This document shows positions 1 through 9,432 of a stretch of DNA of 32,816 nucleotides, piece by piece. Where the stretch lies: assembly GCA_947499565.1 (NCBI GenBank), contig CANMOV010000006.1, positions 1 to 32,816 on the forward strand. The letters run 5' to 3'. Every line of letters begins with the position of its first letter. Position 1 is the stretch's first letter. The notes beneath the pieces were generated by a model. It searched no databases and had not been told where the DNA came from. It was given only the letters and a program-made list of their open reading frames with translations. Made by a program: the position numbers and the translations under genes. The DNA comes from an uncultured Croceitalea sp. (GTDB taxonomy: Bacteria > Bacteroidota > Bacteroidia > Flavobacteriales > Flavobacteriaceae).

Positions 1-45
1 CCCCTAAATCCTCAATATCACCTCACTTATCCTGCAAAGCGGGTG

Positions 46-76
46 CAAATATAAAAACCTTTTTTTAACTCAGCAA
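46..76 (-). promoter_or_regulatory. Probable leftward promoter for a gene beyond the left edge
   Basis: Read on the minus strand, TATATTTG lies at 53-46 and matches the Bacteroidota -7 consensus TAnnTTTG. A TTTTG at 78-74 stands about 20 nt upstream and could serve as the -33 element. It is followed leftward by a GC-richer leader, unlike the AT-rich surroundings. No open gene starts between 45 and 1, so the transcript must serve something outside the window. The product cannot be named from here. Confidence 0.5.
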
Positions 77-164
77 AACTTCTGAAGTTATTTTTCAACC
101 TTTTTTGAAGCTAAAAATCATCTTGCTGATTTCCAGTAGCTAGCACTTAAATAATAACTAAAAT

Positions 165-2189
165 TTATGAAAAAAAGTTCCAAACTAAGCCAAAACGAAT
201 TACAAAATCTCGATATGGATAGTTAGGTGCAGAGTAATAATTATACTGTTTACTCCATGTAGTATTCAAATGTTCTGCTTTTAAAAAGATACGGGTCTGT
301 CTAACCTTAGCATTAATAAAAAAGTCTATCATAGGAAAACTACCTAACTCTTCATTATTCTGAGTATAAAACTCCCCCAATAAAGGATGATAGGCATCCA
401 TATTATATGAAGTAAAGTATTTAAATGTTACTCCCGTTTGTATAAACATAGCTTTATCAAAAACATCACTGGAAAAATACAAGGAATTTCGTGTAACAAA
501 CTGTGGAACATTTAGCACATTGTTAGTTTGACTTACCTCTTGATACATTAGCGTATTATTCAATGCCCACTTTCTCCATTTAAATTCCTTCTGATATTTC
601 ACCTTTAAATAATTGATTGTTTCTGATTCCTGAAAAGGTCTAACAAAAGCATTTTGATTTCCATCTAAAATATCTTGCTCAGTAATTGTTTGAGTTTCCG
701 GATTTTCGTCAATCCCAAAATAAGTGTAATTGTCTAATGCAGAATATTTAGCAGAAAGGTTGCCAAAAAACTTAGAATCAAAACCAAAGGTTATAGACTG
801 TGTTTGTTGTTTTTCAAAACTACTATCGTTTTGCCAATTAAAATTTTCATAATCACTCTGGTATAACAAGAAATTAAAATTTGGAGCTTTGGACGACCCG
901 TGTATTCTTGCAAATAAAATATTATTAGGGGTTATCTTATAACTTGCGCTAGCGTCAAACAAGTTGCCAGCTAGTTCCCCTGATAAATTGTATCTGACTC
1001 TTCCCGATAATAATAATGGTCCTATTTCATTTTTATAATCCGCACCGATAGAAATTTCTTCTCCCTCCAATTTGTTCAGAATAGTCTGATTATCATTAAG
1101 TATTAGAAGGCTATTAAAAAAATAGTTGTAGTTATAAAGACTTAAACTCCCAGATAACGAACCTAAAACTTTATTTGAAAAAATAGCGGAAACTTCATTG
1201 AACATAGTTTTAAGTGTTGCCCTATCTGCTATTGGGCTTTCAAAAACCCTGGATCCAAAACTAGTATCTTGCGTCCCCTGGTTAAATTGATAAAACTTAG
1301 ATTCATAATTAAATTGATGCCCAATCGCCAGAAGGGTAGATTTGGTTTTAGTAGAATCTTTTCTAGGTCTTACTAGATTAACCTGATGATCCAAAAAGTA
1401 ACGCTTACCAAGAATTCGGTTATCTGCATTCGTATACGCAACATCTATTCGCGATCTATCTAAAAAATCTTCTTCACCAGATTCAAATTGTAATTCTTTT
1501 TGAGAAATCCCACCATTTTCTTCGGCTTCAATATCTTGTGAAGCATAATGGCCTCTTATCCAATATCTATTATTCTTAGTCCGATAATTAAAGCTGGTTC
1601 TGAAAATTGCTGCTTCACTTTGATCAAATTGATATTTACCAAGGGACCTTGAACCTGTAAAAGCTATAGCAGCATTAAATCTTGGAGATGTATTTAAAGC
1701 TAACATTGCATCTAAGAACTGTCCTTGCTCAAAAGTTGTCTTAAACATTAGTTCTGTAAGAGGGGTAGGTACATTATAGTATTTCACATCTTCAACCTCA
1801 AGGTATTTTTGGTGTTTTGCAACCGCCCCTATCCTAGGATAAATTGAAGCACTATCAAAATTTCTACCAAGTGAATTATATGGCTGTCCCACATTGGAAA
1901 ATGGCATTAACTCAAAATCATCTCTACGTAAGTAATTGTACTTGTAATCCTTTCTAATTGATAAAGTAGTATCCAAAAAGGAAGTATCTCTTTTAAAAGA
2001 AATGGTTTTATAGTCCTTAATCGTTATGGTCTTCGCTTGTTTTTCTTTCTTAGATTTTAGAAATCTTTTTCCAACGTTAATTGAATCACTTTTTAAAGAA
2101 TCTTTTTTATTTGGTTCAATTTTTGGCGCTATTTGAGCATTTATTGGAAAAAAGACAAATAAAATAACAACTATAGGAAAGTATTTCAT
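165..2189 (-). CDS. Putative outer-membrane porin (Porin_10-like)
   Basis: A 674-residue protein with a cleavable signal peptide (hydrophobic residues 5-18, cut after the NAQ at 17-19). It then has a basic, low-complexity stretch (about 20-60) and a long body of alternating aromatic/polar segments ending in Phe-Phe-Ser, as expected of an outer-membrane beta-barrel. The DxxxYNYLRRDDFELMPF region (about 80-97) and overall size resemble the putative porin family (Porin_10) common in Flavobacteriaceae. It is monocistronic as seen here: its promoter is at 2207-2214 and the next gene on the right runs the other way. The family is a fair guess. The substrate is unknown. Confidence 0.7.
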   Translation of the reverse strand: MKYFPIVVILFVFFPINAQIAPKIEPNKKDSLKSDSINVGKRFLKSKKEKQAKTITIKDYKTISFKRDTSFLDTTLSIRKDYKYNYLRRDDFELMPFSNVGQPYNSLGRNFDSASIYPRIGAVAKHQKYLEVEDVKYYNVPTPLTELMFKTTFEQGQFLDAMLALNTSPRFNAAIAFTGSRSLGKYQFDQSEAAIFRTSFNYRTKNNRYWIRGHYASQDIEAEENGGISQKELQFESGEEDFLDRSRIDVAYTNADNRILGKRYFLDHQVNLVRPRKDSTKTKSTLLAIGHQFNYESKFYQFNQGTQDTSFGSRVFESPIADRATLKTMFNEVSAIFSNKVLGSLSGSLSLYNYNYFFNSLLILNDNQTILNKLEGEEISIGADYKNEIGPLLLSGRVRYNLSGELAGNLFDASASYKITPNNILFARIHGSSKAPNFNFLLYQSDYENFNWQNDSSFEKQQTQSITFGFDSKFFGNLSAKYSALDNYTYFGIDENPETQTITEQDILDGNQNAFVRPFQESETINYLKVKYQKEFKWRKWALNNTLMYQEVSQTNNVLNVPQFVTRNSLYFSSDVFDKAMFIQTGVTFKYFTSYNMDAYHPLLGEFYTQNNEELGSFPMIDFFINAKVRQTRIFLKAEHLNTTWSKQYNYYSAPNYPYRDFVIRFGLVWNFFS

Positions 2190-2206
2190 GCTGCGAACTT
2201 GCTAGA

Positions 2207-2214
2207 CAAAGGTA
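2207..2214 (-). promoter_or_regulatory. -7 promoter element of the porin gene
   Basis: On the minus strand this reads TACCTTTG, an exact match to the Bacteroidota TAnnTTTG element, 17 nt ahead of the porin start codon. No clear TTG -33 element is seen at the usual distance. The initiation point would fall close to 2200, giving a very short leader. Confidence 0.5.
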
Positions 2215-2360
2215 ATTTTTTTGTTTGTAAAGAAATGTGAAAGTTTTAGACTAAAAAGCAAATAAAATCAAAAAAGAGCCTATTCATAGAATTTAAGAGT
2301 AAAGTTTTCATTATTGGATATATTTTACATATTTTGAGAGCCGATAGCTAAAAAAATCAA

Positions 2361-5300
2361 ATGAAAAGAAAATTACTTCTGTTGTTATTTATAACAGCAA
2401 CATTTTCCTATGGCCAGTATGTTGATAGTGCTCCTTGGATGCAGGAATTAGAGAAGAATAACAAAAGTACTATCTCAAAAGGCAAAAATAGAGGTTATAC
2501 TATTTATGAAATTTCCGAGGCTTTCAATGAATACTGGAAAGATAAAGACCATACTGAAAAAGGAAGCGGATACAAGCCTTTTAAACGATGGGAAAGTTTT
2601 TGGAAATATCAGGTAGATAATCAAGGTTACCTTCCAACTGCAAGACAATTATGGCAAAGTCATCTCAATAAAAAATCAAGTGCCCTTGTTCCAAACCCAA
2701 CTAGTGATTGGTCACCTGTTGGTCCATTCGAAACAGGGACGCAAGCCTTTGGCCAACCTGGAGTAGGGCGAATAAATGCGGTTGCAGTAGACCCAAACAA
2801 CGAAAATATATGGTATGCTGGAGCTCCAGCGGGAGGAATATGGAAATCTACAAATGCAGGGGCTAATTGGACACCGCTTTTCGAAGACTTTCCTCAAATT
2901 GGAGTTTCTGGAATAGCTATTGACCCTAATAACAGTGATATTGTATATATAGCTACAGGTGATGATGATGCTTCGCAGTCTTATAGCATTGGTGTATTTA
3001 AGTCTTTGGATGGAGGTCTTACATGGAATGAAACAGGACTTAACCCAAGTAATACTGATATTTTCTTATTAATGAACGAGATTACAATAGACCCTACAGA
3101 TTCTAATATTGTATGGGTAGGCAGTAATAGTGGTCTATATAAATCTATAGATGGTGGTGATAACTGGGAATTAACTCTTAGTGCTGATGTAAGAGATTTT
3201 AAACTTAAACCTAATGATAGCAATACCATTTATGCGGTTACTTCTACTACATATAATAAATCAACAGATGGTGGGGCGACCTTTGAAAGGATTAGGGATA
3301 ACTTACCAGATGTCTCTGGAAGGTTAATTTTAGGCGTTACTCCGGCAAATCCAGATGTAGTGTACATTGCAAGTGCGGATACCAGAGCTAACCAATATGT
3401 CTACCAAGGCTTTTATAAGTCCGTAGATAGTGGTGAAACATTTGTAGAGAGTCCTAATTCAACTGATATTTTTGAGAGGGATCAAGCTTGGTATGACTTG
3501 GCACTTGCAGTATCCCCTACAGATGAAAATGAATTATATGTAGGTGCTATTAACATTTGGAAAAGTACTGATGGCGGAGATGCATTTGTTAGACTAAATA
3601 ATAATGACAGTGATGTTACTCCTGCATATACCCATGTTGATATACATACATTAAAATTCTTTGGCAACAAATTATTTTGCGGCAGTGACGGCGGGTTTTA
3701 CGTTACTGAAGATGGTGGTACAACATTTACAGATTACACTTCAGGCTTGGCAATTACCCAATTCTATAGAATATCGATTGGAAAAAACGACGCTAGTAAA
3801 ATTGTTGGTGGTACGCAGGACAACTCTGGTATGATATTTAATAACAACATTTGGAATGTTTATACTTTTGCTGATGGTATGGATTATGAATTCGACCCAA
3901 ATAATAGCGATATCGTATACGGATTTACCCAAAATGGAGGAGTTCTTTTGGTTTCCCTAAACGGAGGTCAGAGTATTACTAGTATCGCCAGATCACCACT
4001 TAACGCTGACGGTACGGCCAGAATTTCTGGAAATTGGATTACCCCATTAGCCGTTAGTAGTGAAGGTGAAGTCTATGCAGGTTTTGATGCCCTCTACAGA
4101 TTAGTTGGTAGTGCCTGGGAAAAAGTATCTGCGGATATTGGGACAGATGAAATTGAAGATCTAGAAATTGACCCTAACAATCCTCAAAATATTTATGTTT
4201 CAAATAATAGAACTTTATATCGAAGCCAAAATGGAGGGCAGACATTTATACCACTTCGTAGCTTAGATTCGGAAATTGCCGCAATTGCTATAAATAGTAA
4301 TGATGGGGATATTGTTTATGTAACAACATCAGATTCAGATGTTGAATTTGGGATTACTTCTCAGCCAGCTGAACGCGGTGCTTTTAGAGTCACAAATAAA
4401 GATAACACAACTACTGTGGATGACTTAACTTTTAATCTACCCACAGACCAGGCTTACTATTCAATTGAACATCAAGGAAGAGACCCTAACAACCCTATAT
4501 TTGTTGGAACAACAATTGGAGTATACAGATTGGATGATACACTTACTGAATGGGAAGAGTATTTCACCAATCTACCAAGCACAGCGATTGCTGATTTAGA
4601 AATAAGCTTAGATGATGAAGTTATTATTGCAGGAACATTTGGACGTGGGGCATGGCAATCTCCAATACCGGTTCAATTACCCGATGATGATATAAAATTA
4701 GTATCAATTACTCCAGAGTCTAACATTGTTACATGTAGCGAAATTATTCCTGAAGTTGTAGTTCAAAATAAAGGTATAAATACCGTAACCGAGGTAGAAA
4801 TTACCTATCAGTTAAATGATGAATCAACACAAAATCAAACTTTTGCTGTTTCCTTAGGCAGTAATGAAACAGCTACTCTTACTTTGCCTCAGCTTAACTT
4901 TACCGAATTTAAAAGAACGCAACTCACAGTTTCTGCCAATATTGTAAATGATGCGTTTGATGATAATAACAGTCTATCAACAGTTTTTTTACCTAATACA
5001 TTTAGTTTTGGGAATCAAAATTTCAATTTTGAAGATGATGGTGACACTTTATTAACTTTTGATTTAGGCAGTGACGTAATAAATGGCACTAGTGTATGGG
5101 AAAGAGGTGTTCCAGAAGGGACTTTGCTTAATACTGCAAGTTCTGGCACTAAAGTTTTAGGCACAAATTTAGATGGTAATCATCCTGATAATACAATTGG
5201 AATTATACAAACTGGCTGTTATGAACTTTCTTCAATAATTGCTCCGGTTTTAAAATTTCAAATGGCATATGACTTAGAAGTCAATTTTGACATAGTTTAT

Positions 5301-6656
5301 GTGCAATATTCAAGTGACGAAGGTCTTACATGGAATTTATTAGGCAATATTAATAGTCAGCCAAATTGGTATAGTAGCGATAGAACTGAAGCCAGTTCTG
5401 GAGGGGCAGATTGTCAAAATTGCCCTGGAGGTCAGTGGACCGGAAGAAGTGAAACCTTAACAGAATATGCATATGACTTTACCTTAAACGCTTCAAACGG
5501 AGAAGTTGATTTAACAACAGAAAGCAATGTTCTGTTTCGTATTGTTTTCCAATCAGATCCAAATACTAATTTTGAAGGTGCAATAATCGATGATTTTTTA
5601 GTAGAAGGCTTACAAGATGATGATGATGATGACAATGATGGTGTTTTAGATGTAGATGACAATTGCCCTACAATAGCTAATGCTTCTCAATTAGACACAG
5701 ATGGAGATAATTTGGGGGATTCTTGTGATCCAGATGATGATGATGATGGCGTTTTAGATGCTATAGATAATTGTCCACTTACTCCAAACCCAGATCAAGC
5801 AGATGCAGACAATGATGGTATTGGCGATGTATGTGATACAGATTCTGATAATGATGGTGTTTCCAATGCTGATGATTTATGTCCTAATACGCCTAGTAAT
5901 GCTGTGGTTGATACGGATGGTTGTGAGGTTTTCTCATTACCAGTTGACAATTTTAGTATAAGAACAATAGGCGAATCCTGTATATCGTCAGATAATGGCT
6001 CTGTAAATATTTCCGCTCAAAATAGTTTTGACTATACAGCTAATTTAACCGGCAATGGTTTAAGCTTAAGCTCTAGTTTTACAGCAGATACTAGTTTTGA
6101 AAATTTAGCATCAGGGACTTATCAAATTTGTATAACTATTGCTACGCAAACAAATTATGAATCCTGTTTTGATATAATCATCAATCAACCTGAACCGCTT
6201 TCTGTTTCATCTAAAGTAAGTTCTCTAGAAAGTGAAGTAACATTGAGTTTTTCCGGAGGTGGATTGTATACAATAACTCTAAATGAGACCATATACCAAA
6301 CGTCTCAAAATGAGATTACACTTCCTTTAAATAAGGTTGAGAATATGCTTTTAGTTAAAACAGACAAGGATTGTCAAGGTATTTATGAGGAAACTATCAT
6401 TTTAAACAATGAAATTTTAATCTATCCTAACCCAATCTCTAGCGGGAATTTGGAAATACTACTTGGAAATAATTCAACTGAAAGTTTTGAGCTTTCCATG
6501 TTTACGGTAACTGGAAGGTTAGTTTATCAGAAAAAACTTAATACCGAGAATTCAGGAAATTTTGCTTTTAATATGGACAGTTTTCCAACTGGTATTTATA
6601 TCCTTAACCTTAAGTCCAAAAATTCTTTACTTAACTATAAAGTTGTAAAAAAATGA
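2361..6656 (+). CDS. T9SS-secreted BNR-propeller protein with TSP3 repeats
   Basis: A 1431-residue secreted multidomain protein. A signal peptide (1-18, ending YGQ) is followed by a long beta-propeller region (about 115-770). There, segments of the type AVDPNNxxxxYxG and GGIWKSTNxGxxW recur, typical of BNR/sortilin-like repeats. A CARDB-like domain (about 774-865) and a jelly-roll-like region (about 882-1083) come next. Asp-rich thrombospondin type 3 calcium repeats (about 1086-1190) carry DNDGVxDxxDNCP motifs. The C-terminus is a type A T9SS sorting domain (about 1352-1431, starting ILIYPNP, ending YKVVKK). It is expected to be exported through T9SS and anchored or released at the surface. 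BNR repeats alone do not prove sialidase activity, and no catalytic set was recognised. The next gene overlaps its stop codon, suggesting translational coupling. Confidence 0.85.
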   Translation: MKRKLLLLLFITATFSYGQYVDSAPWMQELEKNNKSTISKGKNRGYTIYEISEAFNEYWKDKDHTEKGSGYKPFKRWESFWKYQVDNQGYLPTARQLWQSHLNKKSSALVPNPTSDWSPVGPFETGTQAFGQPGVGRINAVAVDPNNENIWYAGAPAGGIWKSTNAGANWTPLFEDFPQIGVSGIAIDPNNSDIVYIATGDDDASQSYSIGVFKSLDGGLTWNETGLNPSNTDIFLLMNEITIDPTDSNIVWVGSNSGLYKSIDGGDNWELTLSADVRDFKLKPNDSNTIYAVTSTTYNKSTDGGATFERIRDNLPDVSGRLILGVTPANPDVVYIASADTRANQYVYQGFYKSVDSGETFVESPNSTDIFERDQAWYDLALAVSPTDENELYVGAINIWKSTDGGDAFVRLNNNDSDVTPAYTHVDIHTLKFFGNKLFCGSDGGFYVTEDGGTTFTDYTSGLAITQFYRISIGKNDASKIVGGTQDNSGMIFNNNIWNVYTFADGMDYEFDPNNSDIVYGFTQNGGVLLVSLNGGQSITSIARSPLNADGTARISGNWITPLAVSSEGEVYAGFDALYRLVGSAWEKVSADIGTDEIEDLEIDPNNPQNIYVSNNRTLYRSQNGGQTFIPLRSLDSEIAAIAINSNDGDIVYVTTSDSDVEFGITSQPAERGAFRVTNKDNTTTVDDLTFNLPTDQAYYSIEHQGRDPNNPIFVGTTIGVYRLDDTLTEWEEYFTNLPSTAIADLEISLDDEVIIAGTFGRGAWQSPIPVQLPDDDIKLVSITPESNIVTCSEIIPEVVVQNKGINTVTEVEITYQLNDESTQNQTFAVSLGSNETATLTLPQLNFTEFKRTQLTVSANIVNDAFDDNNSLSTVFLPNTFSFGNQNFNFEDDGDTLLTFDLGSDVINGTSVWERGVPEGTLLNTASSGTKVLGTNLDGNHPDNTIGIIQTGCYELSSIIAPVLKFQMAYDLEVNFDIVYVQYSSDEGLTWNLLGNINSQPNWYSSDRTEASSGGADCQNCPGGQWTGRSETLTEYAYDFTLNASNGEVDLTTESNVLFRIVFQSDPNTNFEGAIIDDFLVEGLQDDDDDDNDGVLDVDDNCPTIANASQLDTDGDNLGDSCDPDDDDDGVLDAIDNCPLTPNPDQADADNDGIGDVCDTDSDNDGVSNADDLCPNTPSNAVVDTDGCEVFSLPVDNFSIRTIGESCISSDNGSVNISAQNSFDYTANLTGNGLSLSSSFTADTSFENLASGTYQICITIATQTNYESCFDIIINQPEPLSVSSKVSSLESEVTLSFSGGGLYTITLNETIYQTSQNEITLPLNKVENMLLVKTDKDCQGIYEETIILNNEILIYPNPISSGNLEILLGNNSTESFELSMFTVTGRLVYQKKLNTENSGNFAFNMDSFPTGIYILNLKSKNSLLNYKVVKK

Positions 6657-7384
6657 AATTAATACATATATATAGATTTATTTATTTAAGCATTTTAGTT
6701 GTAGCTATTTCAAGTTGTAGCAGCAGTTCAAGTGGTGACGATACACCCACTCCGCCCCCAACTCCAATGGCTACACCATCTCCATCTGCTGCAACATTAG
6801 TTTTTCCGGAAGATGATACAGAATGTAATACTGGTGCTGTCGTAAGTGATTCCCAAAGCAACGTCACCTTTGAGTGGAATGCATCGCAGAACACAGATTC
6901 TTACGAGGTAAATTTGTTGAATCTAGAAACCAATGCTAGTTCCGTTACAACCGTAACCACTAATGAGGCTACAATTTTAATTGATAGAGGTGCGCCATAT
7001 GAATGGTTTGTAGTTTCAAAAGCATCTGGCACCAACGAAACGGCTATGAGTTTAAGGTTTCGCTTTTATAATGAAGGACTTGGAGTAGAAAATTATGCTC
7101 CGTTTCCGGCAGAGGCAATAAATCCTGCAAGAGGGTCTAGCATCTCGGCAACAAGCACCATTAACTTAGAATGGAATGCAAGTGATGTAGATAATGACAT
7201 TCTAGAATATGAAGTGTTATTTGATACCAATGCAAACCCTACTGCGTCTATTGGAATAGCAACAGCAACAAACCTTGATGACGTTACCGTTAGTTCTGGG
7301 AATACCTATTATTGGGTAGTTATCACAAGAGATGAAATAGGAAATTCATCAACTTCGGAAGTTTTTCAATTTCGAGTGCTTTAG
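6653..7384 (+). CDS. Surface lipoprotein with two fibronectin-III-like modules
   Basis: A 243-residue lipoprotein. The hydrophobic leader ends in a lipobox with Cys22 (ISSC), followed by a Ser run, two Asp and a Pro/Thr-rich linker (about 23-45). Two similar modules follow (about 47-135 and 145-243). Each holds an FEWNAS or LEWNAS core and ends in a YxWxV-type strand, as in fibronectin type III folds. The start codon overlaps the stop of the preceding T9SS protein by four bases (ATGA), so the two are almost certainly co-translated. The lipoprotein may be its surface partner. No enzymatic motif was seen. Confidence 0.75.
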   Translation: MKLIHIYRFIYLSILVVAISSCSSSSSGDDTPTPPPTPMATPSPSAATLVFPEDDTECNTGAVVSDSQSNVTFEWNASQNTDSYEVNLLNLETNASSVTTVTTNEATILIDRGAPYEWFVVSKASGTNETAMSLRFRFYNEGLGVENYAPFPAEAINPARGSSISATSTINLEWNASDVDNDILEYEVLFDTNANPTASIGIATATNLDDVTVSSGNTYYWVVITRDEIGNSSTSEVFQFRVL

Positions 7385-7430
7385 CGTTTTTTTAACTTTA
7401 TTTTAGTTAGTAATCTTTTCTATATGCAAA

Positions 7431-7438
7431 TATGTTTG
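7431..7438 (+). promoter_or_regulatory. -7 promoter element ahead of the 7474 gene
   Basis: TATGTTTG matches TAnnTTTG exactly. It contains the upstream in-frame ATG at 7432, so initiation should lie near 7445. That ATG would not be in the transcript, and the start at 7474 is favoured. No convincing -33 TTG is seen; a TTA lies about 21 nt upstream. Confidence 0.45.
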
Positions 7439-7473
7439 TCATCTTTACATTTCAAAAAAAATTGAAAAGTATA

Positions 7474-8160
7474 ATGAATACATTTAGGTCTTTTGTCTTT
7501 ATAATAACTATTTTTTCTATTAGTATAAATGCAAACTCACAAATAGCTTTCGGGAATATTGACGAAGGCGGTGCAGTTTCTTTTGTTTCAAAACCAAAAG
7601 AAATAGATCAAACTAAATTGTCAGGCTCACCCTACTTGGAAGAAGACTTTAAATTTGGCCAGATTTTTGTCAAGGAAGAGAAAAAAATACAAGGTAAGTT
7701 AAGATATAATGCATTTAATAGTGAATTAGAGATTCAAAAAAATGACTATGAATATTCTTCAATCCTAAAACGTACTTATATTTCTGCAAAAATAGGTGAC
7801 GATTTCTATAAAATATATGGCTATTTAGATGCCAATGGAAACCAAAGAACTGCATATTTTATAGCCAAAAACGAAGGAGAGATTAAACTACTATTTAAAC
7901 CCGAGATTAAGCTTAAAAGCGCAAGACCCGCAGCGACAAATTACGATAGAGACGTACCAGCTACTTTTATAGATATTAGTAGTTATTATATAGTTATAGA
8001 TGGCAAACCTGCGGAAAAAATTCGCTTAAAAAAACGTGATATATTCGAGCAGCTAAAAGATTATAGAGGTGCTAAGGAATATGTTAAACAACAAGATTTA
8101 AAGTTAAACAAGGTAAACGATATCGTTAAGCTCCTATCTTATTTAAATAAGAGTATTTAA
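7474..8160 (+). CDS. Orphan secreted protein, function unknown
   Basis: A 228-residue protein starting at ATG 7474. An in-frame ATG at 7432 would add 14 residues, but it sits inside a promoter-like element and would put a basic, amphipathic stretch before the signal peptide. From 7474 the leader is a good signal peptide (about 1-22, ending ANSQ). The mature part alternates short beta-like segments and Lys/Tyr-rich stretches and ends in a charged helix (about 185-225). I recognise no family or catalytic motif. Its own promoter and the strong terminator at 8194-8234 make it a single-gene unit. Periplasmic or outer-membrane-associated location is inferred from the leader only. Confidence 0.6.
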   Translation: MNTFRSFVFIITIFSISINANSQIAFGNIDEGGAVSFVSKPKEIDQTKLSGSPYLEEDFKFGQIFVKEEKKIQGKLRYNAFNSELEIQKNDYEYSSILKRTYISAKIGDDFYKIYGYLDANGNQRTAYFIAKNEGEIKLLFKPEIKLKSARPAATNYDRDVPATFIDISSYYIVIDGKPAEKIRLKKRDIFEQLKDYRGAKEYVKQQDLKLNKVNDIVKLLSYLNKSI

Positions 8161-8193
8161 TGCTTTCTTAAAAACCATTGCATTATAGATAAT

Positions 8194-8234
8194 AAAAAAA
8201 GGTCCCTTTGCATATTTGAAAGGGACCTTTTTTT
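8194..8234. terminator. Bidirectional rho-independent terminator
   Basis: A perfect 16-bp stem (8194-8209 paired with 8219-8234) with a GGTCCC core and a 9-nt loop. It has an A run on the left and a T run on the right, so it can end transcripts from either side. It closes the 7474 gene on the plus strand. Confidence 0.9.
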
Positions 8235-8503
8235 ATTGTCTCTATTATAACTTTAGACTATAGCTCTCCTTTAAATACTATTTATTCTCTTTTCTTCTTA
8301 AATCATTAGGATTGTTCTTTTATCTGACATAAATTTTATATTATTTCCCACTTAGCTACGATTATTAAATTCCTACTCTTAACAGAAATGATTAGCCTCA
8401 TATAAGAAAAATTGCTTCAATCCTAAGCAGGATTCTTATTAAAATAGTTTTTGCGTATCTATGAGTATTATTTTAGCTATTTCGGTGGGATATTCAAATT
8501 AAA
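8235..8503. other. AT-rich non-coding spacer between two terminators
   Basis: Together with the flanking hairpins this makes up the gene-free stretch 8161-8583. The spacer holds no ORF worth calling. The only structure seen is a small inverted repeat, AATCCT-AAGC-AGGATT at 8419-8434. The flanks ATAAG (8402-8406) and CTTAT could extend it with a bulge. No promoter match or RNA-gene signature was found. Confidence 0.5.
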
Positions 8504-8532
8504 AAAGGGTAACACTTAAAGTGTTACCCTTT
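8504..8532 (-). terminator. Rho-independent terminator of the SusC/SusD operon
   Basis: A perfect 13-bp stem (8504-8516 with 8520-8532) and a TAA loop. On the minus strand it is followed by a T run (complement of the A run 8501-8506). It lies 50 nt beyond the stop codon of the last gene in the minus-strand operon. Confidence 0.85.
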
Positions 8533-8583
8533 CCACAAACTTATCTATAATTACATTATTCCAATAAGGAAGAATATAATTAT

Positions 8584-9414
8584 CTACTGTTTTACTAAAT
8601 TAAAGACATGCGGATTACCAGCAATATTAGCACTGAAATCTAGCGTCATCTCTATAATACCTACACAAGTAAGTACCCTTCCTCCAGGTAATAATCTGTA
8701 GAAATTTGGTCCAAAACTAGCAGCAGAATTAATCCCATCCTCGTTTACTCCAATTATAGAACCAGTGGCTGGGTCAATTGTTATGATTAAATCATCGGCC
8801 CCTTCAGCAATGTAAGTTCCATCAACTATAGTTACTTGATTTGCTCCTGGCCCAGCGATTACTTCTCTTGTAAAGTCAGTTTCTCCAAAAAAGTTAGCAA
8901 AAGTTGACGCTACAACATTATAACTGCCAGCTAAAGCCGAAATATCTACTGAAGGACACTGTACGTCCAATCCCACAGATAAAGCTGATATACTTGTTTC
9001 TAATATTTCCGCACCTTCTACACTATCTAAATTAAGTATAACCGCATCAGAAGCACCAGGAAGAGTAGCACCTGGTACTGTAGTAATAACAATATCAGCT
9101 GTAAATTCTCCAGCAGGAATTACAGGGGTTAATGTATTAATAGTATAAAACGATGGATCTAAAGTACTTGCAGCATCGATTGAAACGCTCACAGATCTAT
9201 CTGATGAAGAAAGTGTAGAAACACCAACTTTTAAAATACTCTCCGTGTTTTCAGCAGGGTTAAAAACCACTCTGGTGTCAGCCGCTCCTCCATTGAAGCC
9301 AGCTATTGCGCGTCCATTCGTTGTATCAAATAATGGAATGCCTTCCTCCTCACAAGAAACCATTAAAAAGGCTCCTAGAAGAAATAAACTTGTGAATTTT
9401 ATTATTTTTTTCAT
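8584..9414 (-). CDS. Lipoprotein at the end of the SusCD operon
   Basis: A 276-residue lipoprotein with Cys21 in a VSC lipobox, followed by three Glu. Acidic residues at that place act as a surface-export signal in Bacteroidota lipoproteins. The N-terminal half (about 45-120) resembles a Calx-beta or DUF1735-type Ig-like domain (the VSVSIDAAS and FTADIVITT strands). The C-terminal half (about 155-276) looks like a small beta-barrel with Gly-rich turns. It lies 18 nt after susD in the same direction, the place usually held by SusE/SusF-type substrate-binding lipoproteins. A role in capturing the same substrate is inferred from position, not from motifs. Confidence 0.7.
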   Translation of the reverse strand: MKKIIKFTSLFLLGAFLMVSCEEEGIPLFDTTNGRAIAGFNGGAADTRVVFNPAENTESILKVGVSTLSSSDRSVSVSIDAASTLDPSFYTINTLTPVIPAGEFTADIVITTVPGATLPGASDAVILNLDSVEGAEILETSISALSVGLDVQCPSVDISALAGSYNVVASTFANFFGETDFTREVIAGPGANQVTIVDGTYIAEGADDLIITIDPATGSIIGVNEDGINSAASFGPNFYRLLPGGRVLTCVGIIEMTLDFSANIAGNPHVFNLVKQ

Positions 9415-9432
9415 TTGTGTTTTTTTTAGTTT

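Noticed and set aside
77-89. AACTTC-T-GAAGTT inverted repeat near the porin 3' end
   Set aside because: Too short for a convincing terminator, and it overlaps the leftward promoter region; no consistent role.
2361-4680. Calling the BNR propeller protein a sialidase or glycosyl hydrolase
   Set aside because: The repeats are structural. No catalytic Arg triad or Asp-box set typical of sialidases was seen, so only the fold is named.
5616-5750. GAT triplet runs as a simple-sequence repeat of regulatory interest
   Set aside because: They encode the Asp-rich calcium loops of the TSP3 repeats and stay in frame, so protein function explains them.
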